DNA of 11,841 nt from Parabacteroides sp. GTDB taxonomy: Bacteria > Bacteroidota > Bacteroidia > Bacteroidales > Tannerellaceae. The stretch is from positions 1 to 11,841 of the forward strand of contig JAHHQS010000124.1 of NCBI GenBank assembly GCA_020026285.1. The letters are read 5' to 3'. Under the pieces are notes generated by a model. The model was given only the letters and a program-made list of their open reading frames with translations, was not told the DNA's origin and did not search any database. Shown here piece by piece: positions 6,276 through 11,841 of the stretch; the first letter of the stretch is position 1, and each line of letters starts with the position of its first letter. The position numbers and the translations under genes are program-made.

Positions 6276-8318
6276 TCACCACTTCAGTTTTAACTGTATC
6301 TGGAGGTCTGTTTTATTAGCTCCCCTGATTTCTTCCATACCCGAACTTATATGGTCACGGTCTAAATAGTGCGTCCACCCCAGTTTTGCCTGTAACATAA
6401 ACCATTTACCTATGGAATAGCTTGCATTCGTTGCCGCCCTTATACCCTTCCCAAAAAATGAATACATAGAGTATGAATAGAGCAAACCAGGTTCATAAAT
6501 ATAACTTCTTGTATCAAAATTGTCGGTATCAAACCACGCCCCACTCAGAGAGATTTTTAACGGAAACCGTTCTTTCTGCCACTTTCCATTAAAGCCTATC
6601 AAATATCCTTTAGCCCGTTCCTGCTGCCAATGATTGGTAAAAATGCCCTCTGCAAAAGTTTTCAATTGTATATTCTTATTGAGCGCATAATTCACCTGAT
6701 AATGTAAACGCTGCCTGATATAAGGAATAACATATTTCTTTTTTGAAGGCATCGTATAGTTTTGAGCTTTATTTTTATAGCTGTATTTTATAAACATATC
6801 TAGTGAATAAGTTGGTGAATAACCAACTTGTAACATTCCTTCCATCCCCATAGTTTTATGTCGGTCTACCCTATACCTACGCCACGGAAAGTAGAAAACA
6901 TCAAGATAAGTATTTAGTTTTATTTTTCGAAATAAGCTAGTTTCCAACCCTATATAACTTCCTATTTCATTTTGTGTATGCGAATTCTCTCGAAATCCAT
7001 CAGCATATAAACTTTGATATTTCTTATCATAATACCTGTTGATAAATAAAACTGTTGTATTTGTTTTCGGTGAATAACTTAAAGACTGCATAGCTGCGAT
7101 ATCCCCAGAAGAATCCACAGCTAATTCTCCTGCTAAAATCACTTTACCTAAAAAACATTTTCCATAGAGTCCCGTATTCCAAAATTCACGTCCTCTTGGA
7201 TAGAAAGTATTGTATGGACGTACATCAGGTTTCAACACCTTGTTGAAATGATTATAAACAGTTGTTAATCCATATTCCACAAACTTACCATTAAAATATA
7301 TATTACTACCAATCAGATGATTATGTACAGTTTTTTGTTTGCGTAAATCTTTTATCAACCGGTGAAAACCATCAGTTTTAAACGTTTTTATAAACATATT
7401 ATCCACATTTGCATCTAATCGTCTGAACGAATAAAATAACGAAGCACTCCATCTGCTCGATAGTTTATACGTAGCTGCTACCCCCTGCAAATAATCATTT
7501 TCATTGGTAGATGTATATTTTGATATTCCTCGTCCAAAACGATTAATAGAACTAGCAGCAGCAGACTTTCCCATTGAAAAGTCCATATTCATAACCAGTC
7601 CGTAACCAAATGATGCCCGATAATTACCTACAGCCAAATTTTTTAACCTCCCTACATCTTGCAGAAAGAAATACCCCGAATAAAAGTCATATCCCTTCTT
7701 GTTATTTTTACAAAAGAAACTCTCTCCAGGATCTTTTTCGGCTACTAATCCCCAGTAAATATGCTTTTTATATTGAAACTTATAACGAATATTCTGATAA
7801 AGAGGATTTCCAAAATAAACTTTATCTTTCTCTTTATTTTCAGAAGTATATACGTATCCTGCTCTTTGATAAAATGGGATATCAACACGTATTAACAAGT
7901 CCTGTTGATTGTACTTTAATAATCTTTTTAACGAAAACCTATTCTCATATATCTTAGCAGGTCCGATATAAATAAAGTCTTCAAGGAACTTGCGTGTCTG
8001 ATAATCCATTCCTTCTACCCCTAATAACTCATTCTTACTAACCATCGGCCCATATTTATATAAATAGTACAATATATTTTCAATTAGTTTCTCTGAAAGA
8101 AAAGGTAATTGCTCCAATTGTTCTTTCGTAATCGTATTTATATTAAAAGGATGATCTGCTAATTCTGCCAAATCATTATATTGATTTTCCCATTGAGACA
8201 CCGATTGTTCATCTACGTCAGTCCCCTTCCACTCCATCCATGCCGATTGTGAATAACCAGGTATAATAACAGCATAAAACATTGAAATACAGAATAATAA
8301 TTTATTAAATTGTTTCAT
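6276..8318 (-). CDS. Helix-hairpin-helix domain protein with C-terminal outer-membrane beta-barrel
   Basis: The product is 680 aa with a Sec signal peptide (MKQFNKLLF..., probable cleavage near GYSQ, residues 21-24). Residues about 57-118 form a ComEA-like helix-hairpin-helix region: FNINTITKEQLEQLPFLSE, then a second hairpin with NELLGVEGMDYQTRKFLEDF. From about 120 on, the chain is an alternation of short amphipathic, aromatic-rich strands (for example NLAVGNYRASFGYGLVMNMDF, split by glycines), ending LQIQLKLKW, which suits a large outer-membrane beta-barrel. HHH modules in ComEA bind DNA non-specifically during uptake. Whether this one contacts DNA in the periplasm is unknown, and the family has no agreed function. 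It is divergent from the DUF4294 gene across 85 bp. The start is fixed by the signal peptide. No terminator was found after it. Confidence 0.8.
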   Translation of the reverse strand: MKQFNKLLFCISMFYAVIIPGYSQSAWMEWKGTDVDEQSVSQWENQYNDLAELADHPFNINTITKEQLEQLPFLSEKLIENILYYLYKYGPMVSKNELLGVEGMDYQTRKFLEDFIYIGPAKIYENRFSLKRLLKYNQQDLLIRVDIPFYQRAGYVYTSENKEKDKVYFGNPLYQNIRYKFQYKKHIYWGLVAEKDPGESFFCKNNKKGYDFYSGYFFLQDVGRLKNLAVGNYRASFGYGLVMNMDFSMGKSAAASSINRFGRGISKYTSTNENDYLQGVAATYKLSSRWSASLFYSFRRLDANVDNMFIKTFKTDGFHRLIKDLRKQKTVHNHLIGSNIYFNGKFVEYGLTTVYNHFNKVLKPDVRPYNTFYPRGREFWNTGLYGKCFLGKVILAGELAVDSSGDIAAMQSLSYSPKTNTTVLFINRYYDKKYQSLYADGFRENSHTQNEIGSYIGLETSLFRKIKLNTYLDVFYFPWRRYRVDRHKTMGMEGMLQVGYSPTYSLDMFIKYSYKNKAQNYTMPSKKKYVIPYIRQRLHYQVNYALNKNIQLKTFAEGIFTNHWQQERAKGYLIGFNGKWQKERFPLKISLSGAWFDTDNFDTRSYIYEPGLLYSYSMYSFFGKGIRAATNASYSIGKWFMLQAKLGWTHYLDRDHISSGMEEIRGANKTDLQIQLKLKW

Positions 8319-8380
8319 ATTAACAGACTTTTAAACAGTTAATTTATACTATAATTATGCTTAATTATCTTATGAACCAT

Positions 8381-8398
8381 TATATTTGTTTACATTTG
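8381..8398 (+). promoter_or_regulatory. Tandem -7 boxes directly before the DUF4294 start codon
   Basis: TATATTTG (8381-8388) and TACATTTG (8391-8398) both match TAnnTTTG and are 10 bp apart. No clear TTTG -33 element is found 19-21 bp upstream of either. Starts would fall near 8394 or 8404, giving a leader of roughly 10 nt or none before ATG 8404. Confidence 0.5.
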
Positions 8399-8403
8399 TA
8401 GAC

Positions 8404-9003
8404 ATGAAAAAGGGATTTCTCATAACATTATTTATATGCTTGTGGTTTCCATTTGTGGCTTACTCACAAGAATATAGTTCTCAAGATAATGCACTTAAAG
8501 TACCCGTTACCATATATAACGGAGACTCTATATTATCTATAACGTTGAGAACTGTATATGTGTACCCTAAATTTGTATTTAAAAATAAAAGACAAGAAAG
8601 ATATTATTGGAAACTGGTCCGAAACGTAAAGAAGACTCTCCCACTAGCTAGAGAAATCAGAAGAGCTGTTATTGAAACTTATGAGTATTTAGAAACTCTA
8701 CCCGATGAAAAGTCGCGAAACAAACATATCAAAGATGTTGAAAAAGGACTGAAAAAGCAATACACCCCACGAATGAAGAAATTAACATTCTCACAAGGGA
8801 AATTACTCATTAAACTGATTGATAGAGAATGCCATCAATCCTCATATCAATTAGTCAAAGCATTTATGGGACCATTCAAGGCAGGCTTTTATCAAACCTT
8901 TGCCTCCCTATTCGGTGCCAGCCTTAAAAAAGAATATGATCCAGAAGATGAGGATAAAATGATAGAAAGAATCATCACGCTAGTTGAAAACGGACAACTC
9001 TAA
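8404..9003 (+). CDS. DUF4294 family exported protein
   Basis: From ATG 8404 the product is 199 aa. The reading frame can be extended to a TTG at 8386, but that region is promoter-like and the extension would put MFTFVD in front of a normal signal peptide (MKKGFLITLFICLWFPFVAYSQ). The probable cleavage is near AYSQ, so the protein is periplasmic or surface-exposed. The body is basic and mostly helical after a short beta start (KVPVTIYNGDSI, TVYVYPKFVFKN): RYYWKLVRNVKKTLPLAREI, ETYEYLETLPDEKSRNKHI, then KLLIKLIDRECHQSSYQLVK, and an acidic C-terminus. This pattern is that of the Bacteroidetes family DUF4294, whose function is unknown. It is transcribed away from the HHH/barrel gene and converges with the RNA methyltransferase gene. 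No catalytic motif was recognised. Confidence 0.8.
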   Translation: MKKGFLITLFICLWFPFVAYSQEYSSQDNALKVPVTIYNGDSILSITLRTVYVYPKFVFKNKRQERYYWKLVRNVKKTLPLAREIRRAVIETYEYLETLPDEKSRNKHIKDVEKGLKKQYTPRMKKLTFSQGKLLIKLIDRECHQSSYQLVKAFMGPFKAGFYQTFASLFGASLKKEYDPEDEDKMIERIITLVENGQL

Positions 9004-9066
9004 TTGGTTTCTAATGTGTATAGAAATCACATATAACCATAGTTTATAAGTGAAAACTAACTAAAA

Positions 9067-9092
9067 ATAGCCAATCTAAACAGACTGGCTAT
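9067..9092. terminator. Bidirectional terminator between DUF4294 and RNA methyltransferase genes
   Basis: Arms 9067-9077 (ATAGCCAATCT) and 9082-9092 pair over 11 positions with one mismatch around a 4-nt AAAC loop. On the minus strand the stem is followed by TTTTTAGTTAG, a good U-tract 30 bp beyond the methyltransferase stop. On the plus strand the downstream sequence is only AT-rich. Confidence 0.7.
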
Positions 9093-9121
9093 CAATAAAT
9101 TAACAAGTTATTAATAGGTTA

Positions 9122-9676
9122 TTAACCATTATTACGGAATGATATTAACTTATTAGCAAATTCCCAAAGCACAATACCTGTAGTAACAGAAACATTTAGT
9201 GAATGCTTAGTACCATATTGTGGAATCTCAATACATCCATCACAACTGTTCACTACATCTTGCTGTACGCCTTTCACCTCGTTACCCATAACAATGGCAT
9301 ACTTCTTACCCTCTTCTAAATGAAGATCTCCTAGCATAGTACTACCTTCACACTGTTCGATAGCTAACACAGTATACCCTTTCTCATGAAGCTCATTTAC
9401 AGCCTCTTGAGTAGTTTTGGTATATTTCCAATCAACAGTATGTTCAGCTCCCAAAGCTGTTTTATGCATTTCCGCATTGGGAGGAGTAGCCGTAATTCCA
9501 CATAAATAAATGCAGTTTACTAGGAAAGCATCTGAAGTACGGAAAACAGCACCAATATTGTGCAAACTTCGCACTTCATCCAATACCACAACCAAAGGAA
9601 GCTTATCTGCTTCCTTGAATTCGTCTACCGTAAGACGGTTCATCTCTGTTATTTTCAGTTTTCTTAGTTCCGACAT
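9122..9676 (-). CDS. TrmH/SpoU-family RNA 2'-O-methyltransferase
   Basis: From ATG 9676 this is 184 aa of a SPOUT-fold, SAM-dependent RNA ribose methyltransferase acting on tRNA or rRNA in the cytoplasm. The three family motifs are present: motif 1 HNIGAVFRTSDAF at about 39-51; motif 2 YAIVMGNEVKGV at about 126-137, including the GNE turn; and motif 3 IPQYGTKHSLNVSVTTGIVLWE near the C-terminus, with the knot-forming SLNVS. There is no N-terminal RNA-binding extension, so it is the short stand-alone form, and the target nucleotide cannot be read from sequence. The frame opens further upstream at ATG 9721, adding 15 residues, but a good -7 box lies between the two starts, so 9676 is preferred. 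Confidence 0.85.
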   Translation of the reverse strand: MSELRKLKITEMNRLTVDEFKEADKLPLVVVLDEVRSLHNIGAVFRTSDAFLVNCIYLCGITATPPNAEMHKTALGAEHTVDWKYTKTTQEAVNELHEKGYTVLAIEQCEGSTMLGDLHLEEGKKYAIVMGNEVKGVQQDVVNSCDGCIEIPQYGTKHSLNVSVTTGIVLWEFANKLISFRNNG

Positions 9677-9699
9677 AGATACAAATCTTAATTCGTTCA

Positions 9700-9707
9700 C
9701 AAAGATA
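9700..9707 (-). promoter_or_regulatory. -7 box of the RNA methyltransferase gene
   Basis: Read on the minus strand this is TATCTTTG, a full TAnnTTTG match. Transcription would start near 9693, about 17 nt before ATG 9676. This argues against the longer start at 9721, which lies upstream of the box. No convincing -33 element is seen. Confidence 0.5.
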
Positions 9708-9721
9708 AAAACTATATTCAT

Positions 9722-10127
9722 AACCCTGTTGAAAAAGGTTGAAAAGGTGTAGAAAACCTGAGCATATAAAATGAAAAGTATTTCTTGCTTTATTCATTTT
9801 AAAGACTATAGCTATATAGTTATAAACTTACCAAAAAAGTTAGCAAAAACTTTAGTCATCAATTTAAACATAATTTATACGAGAAATGAAGGGTTCATAA
9901 CAAGAAAGTTTTTAACTTTGCAACATATCAACTAATTGTTGAAAGATGCAGTAAAGTATATAAAATCAATGAGTAAGGATGTTTATTAATAGAGCATATC
10001 CTAACCTTTGATAACAATAACTAAAAAAACAATAGATACACTACTTTTTTTACTAACAATATTAACCGGATATTATTAGTATCATAAATTCTTTTTTAAA
10101 GAAAGAAATAATCTAATTTTATTATAG
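9722..10127. other. AT-rich gene-free region upstream of nadA
   Basis: This stretch of about 400 bp shows no credible ORF or tRNA. It holds a 16-bp interrupted palindrome at 9805-9820 (ACTATA-GCTA-TATAGT), the promoter-like box at 9913-9920, a small hairpin at 9928-9942 (TCAAC/GTTGA), and a second near-match box TAACCTTTG at 10002-10010. No known riboswitch or NAD-repressor site was recognised. Confidence 0.5.
9913..9920 (+). promoter_or_regulatory. Candidate -7 box for nadA
   Basis: TAACTTTG is a full TAnnTTTG match. If used, transcription starts near 9926 and nadA has a leader of about 200 nt. No TTTG is found at the expected -33 distance, so the assignment is tentative. Confidence 0.4.
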
Positions 10128-11117
10128 ATGAAAGAAGAATGGTTGAAAAAGGGTTTCGTAGATGAACCCGTTGACAAAGCTATCGATTTGAAGGCTGAGA
10201 TTGACAGATTACGTAAGGAAAAGAATGCCGTTATTTTGGGACATTTCTACCAGGCTGACGAAATTCAGGAAATTGCCGACTTTGTGGGCGATAGTTTGGC
10301 TTTAGCACAATGGGCTGCAAAAACTGACGCTGAGATTATCGTAATGTGTGGCGTCCATTTTATGGGTGAAACTGCAAAGATTTTATGTCCGAATAAAAAG
10401 GTTTTAATCCCAGACTTGAATGCTAGTTGTTCGCTGGCTAATAGTTGTCCTGCCGATAAGTTCGCGTCTTTTGTTAAGGAGCATCCTGATCACACCGTAA
10501 TTTCTTATGTGAATACGAGTGCTGCAGTTAAAGCTGTAACAGATGTCGTAGTTACTTCTACAAATGCTAAACAAATTGTGGAAAGTTTCCCAGCTGACCA
10601 ACCATTAATTTTTGGTCCTGATAGAAATTTAGGTAATTATATTAATTCTGTGACAGGAAGAAATATGCTTCTTTGGGATGGTGCTTGTCATGTTCATGAG
10701 AAATTTTCTTTAGAAAAAATTCTTAAATTGAAAGAGGAATATCCTGACGCTGCTATTTTGGTTCATCCGGAATGTAAGGGTGCTGTTGCGAAGGTTGCTG
10801 ATAAAGTTGCTTCTACAGCAGGCTTGTTGAAGTATGCTATTGCTAGCGATAAGAAAAACTTTATTGTGGCTACTGAAAGTGGTATCTTGTTTGAGATGCG
10901 CAGAAATTGTCCTGATAAGAATTTTATTCCTGCTCCTCCAGAAGATAGCACTTGTTCATGCAATGAATGTAATTTCATGCGTTTGAATACACTCGAAAAA
11001 TTGTATAATACATTGAAATATGAGTGGCCTGAAGTGCAGGTAAGTGAAGATATTGCTCGTGATGCTGTGAAGCCTATCAAGAGAATGTTGGATATTTCTG
11101 CTAAGTTGGGACTTTAA
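10128..11117 (+). CDS. nadA: Quinolinate synthase NadA
   Basis: This is a full-length 329-aa quinolinate synthase, which condenses iminoaspartate with dihydroxyacetone phosphate to quinolinate in de novo NAD synthesis (cytoplasmic, oxygen-sensitive). The family's triplicated layout is clear: AVILGHFYQADEIQEIADFVGDS (34-56), MCGVHFMGETAKILCP (73-88), then the later repeats with DLNASCSLANSCP, SYVNTSAAVKA and HPEC. The three [4Fe-4S] ligands are best assigned as Cys87, Cys187 (WDGACHVH) and Cys281, the last Cys of CSCNECNFM. The length and the start MKEEWLKKGF agree with Bacteroidales orthologues. nadB and nadC are not in the window, so the gene appears monocistronic between its own upstream region and a strong terminator. 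Regulation is not evident from the leader. Confidence 0.97.
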   Translation: MKEEWLKKGFVDEPVDKAIDLKAEIDRLRKEKNAVILGHFYQADEIQEIADFVGDSLALAQWAAKTDAEIIVMCGVHFMGETAKILCPNKKVLIPDLNASCSLANSCPADKFASFVKEHPDHTVISYVNTSAAVKAVTDVVVTSTNAKQIVESFPADQPLIFGPDRNLGNYINSVTGRNMLLWDGACHVHEKFSLEKILKLKEEYPDAAILVHPECKGAVAKVADKVASTAGLLKYAIASDKKNFIVATESGILFEMRRNCPDKNFIPAPPEDSTCSCNECNFMRLNTLEKLYNTLKYEWPEVQVSEDIARDAVKPIKRMLDISAKLGL

Positions 11118-11139
11118 TTATAAAAGTTGAAATTGATAA

Positions 11140-11181
11140 AAGGGCACGTTTTACCTTATGATTGTGGTAAAACGTGCCCTT
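11140..11181 (+). terminator. Strong intrinsic terminator of nadA
   Basis: A perfect 16-bp inverted repeat (arms 11140-11155 and 11166-11181, 10-nt loop TTATGATTGT) begins 22 bp after the nadA stop and is followed shortly by GCTGCTTTTTC. It has a GC-rich base (AAGGGCACG). Confidence 0.9.
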
Positions 11182-11198
11182 GCTGCTTTTTCAGTCTG

Positions 11199-11226
11199 GT
11201 AACTGCTGTTACAATCTTTTTTTTTT
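11199..11226 (+). terminator. Possible back-up terminator downstream of nadA
   Basis: A short hairpin GTAAC-TGCT-GTTAC (11199-11212) is followed by AATC and a run of ten T residues (11217-11226). The stem is weak, but the T-tract is the longest in the window. Confidence 0.4.
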
Positions 11227-11353
11227 ACATTTTGCTCTTCACCTCCTTCATGTATATATGAACGGCGCACTTATATCTAATCTATATAGTATATCTAATC
11301 AGAAATAAATCGAAATACCAACTTAACATTTACCGTTTCTTCTAATTCTTTTT

Positions 11354-11397
11354 ATCTGCCCACAGAAGTGAGCATATCTACCCACAGAAGTGGGTAG
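11354..11397. repeat. Two tandem 22-bp direct repeats
   Basis: Copies 11354-11375 and 11376-11397 are adjacent and agree at 18 of 22 positions; both contain CCCACAGAAGTG. Each can fold on itself around the AGAA centre, imperfectly in copy 1 and perfectly in copy 2. Confidence 0.7.
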
Positions 11398-11399
11398 AT
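11376..11399. repeat. Perfect 10-bp hairpin, unit A
   Basis: Arms ATCTACCCAC (11376-11385) and GTGGGTAGAT (11390-11399) flank the tetraloop AGAA. It is part of the palindrome cluster, with no T-tract after it, so it is unlikely to be a simple terminator. Confidence 0.8.
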
Positions 11400-11418
11400 T
11401 GTCGTACGAACGTGAGCC

Positions 11419-11444
11419 TATCGTTTCACGGCTGTGAAACGATA
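11419..11444. repeat. Perfect 11-bp hairpin, unit B
   Basis: Arms TATCGTTTCAC (11419-11429) and GTGAAACGATA (11434-11444) flank the tetraloop GGCT. It shares the ATC...CAC-N4-GTG...GAT frame with unit A, but four inner base pairs differ on both arms together. A similar lead-in, GAA(C)GTGAGC(A/C)TATC, precedes both units. Confidence 0.8.
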
Positions 11445-11763
11445 TAAATGATTTGACGAATGACTAATTGTAGCCATTTGGTTGCACTTTTAGGCTGAAA
11501 GATGGTTTGATCCTAACCTATTTGTTCGCCGTAACGACCAAACAACCGTATAGGCTGAAGGCCTTGAAGACTAAAAAAGGGTATAACATGTAAAATATAT
11601 TACTTTACTAGTTGGCAGAGTTAACTATGTGCTAATGTAATTCCGCCAACGGGTTATTATAATATAGTGTCTCTACTACTTTATTTAAAGTAATGGGTAT
11701 TATATGTCTTTTAGACGTTTTTTTAGAAGAATTATTTATTTCGTAATTAAAATAGGAAAATAG
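11445..11763. other. Gene-free region with further inverted and direct repeats
   Basis: No convincing coding frame is seen. TAGGCTGAA occurs at 11491-11499 and 11551-11559. TTAGG (11490-11494) can pair with CCTAA (11512-11516). CCTATTTGTT (11517-11526) can pair with AACAA...ATAGG (11541-11554) across a 4-nt bulge. This may be a structured RNA or a decayed repeat element; neither is proven. Confidence 0.4.
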
Positions 11764-11794
11764 TTGGTTAATTGATAACAAGTACATATCTTTG
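11764..11794 (+). promoter_or_regulatory. Promoter reading out of the right edge
   Basis: TTG (11764-11766), 20 bp, then TATCTTTG (11787-11794) matches the Bacteroidetes -33/-7 arrangement well. Transcription would start near 11800. GGAGG at 11807-11811 and an ATG at 11824 (MVEMLH...) could be the start of a following gene, but only six codons are visible. Confidence 0.55.
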
Positions 11795-11841
11795 CAACCG
11801 CTTTTCGGAGGAAAGCTGCCTGCATGGTTGAAATGCTGCAC

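Noticed and set aside
9722..10127. tRNA or known riboswitch upstream of nadA
   Set aside because: No T-loop GTTCRA sequence, acceptor pairing or recognised aptamer core could be found.
11354..11444. CRISPR array
   Set aside because: Only two adjacent 22-bp repeats with no spacer between them, plus palindromes of different sequence; no cas genes.
11632..11841. 69-codon minus-strand reading frame at the right edge
   Set aside because: It runs antisense through a well-formed plus-strand promoter, has no recognisable family features and is only open by chance in AT-rich DNA; its start may lie outside the window.

Overview
The window looks like chromosome from a low-GC Bacteroidales bacterium (Bacteroides/Parabacteroides type). 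Four things suggest this: a FimB/Mfa2-fimbrillin (type V pilus) operon, the Bacteroidetes-specific families DUF3575 and DUF4294, promoter boxes of the TAnnTTTG type instead of TATAAT, and almost no Shine-Dalgarno sequences. No rRNA, tRNA, CRISPR array or transposase gene is visible.

Left part (1-5342): the remnant of an AraC-type regulator (HTH region only, every upstream frame blocked by stops) ends at a strong 17-bp terminator. A four-gene plus-strand operon follows, driven by a good promoter at 620-651: a DUF3575 outer-membrane protein, a FimB/Mfa2-family lipoprotein (anchor or assembly subunit), a fimbrillin lipoprotein (probable shaft pilin), and a 596-aa fimbrillin whose extra C-terminal domain resembles the DUF1566 / C-type-lectin-like fold (probable tip adhesin). 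Together these would build one surface pilus: lipoprotein precursors are exported, anchored, trimmed by an Arg-specific protease and polymerised by strand exchange. The most interesting points here are the fusion tip subunit, the truncated regulator, and a perfect 14-bp palindrome just upstream of the promoter.

Middle part (5382-9721): ordinary chromosomal genes. On the minus strand are a COG0731-type radical SAM enzyme and, upstream of it, a large protein with an N-terminal helix-hairpin-helix region followed by a probable outer-membrane beta-barrel. Divergent from the latter is an exported DUF4294 protein whose promoter boxes almost touch its start codon. A TrmH/SpoU-family RNA 2'-O-methyltransferase lies on the minus strand, convergent with DUF4294 across a shared terminator.

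Right part (10128-11841): nadA (quinolinate synthase) with a roughly 400-bp AT-rich upstream gap and a strong terminator. The last 600+ bp hold no convincing gene but do contain a cluster of palindromic repeats. Two of the hairpins share a framework while their stems differ by compensatory changes. A promoter at 11764-11794 reads out of the right edge.
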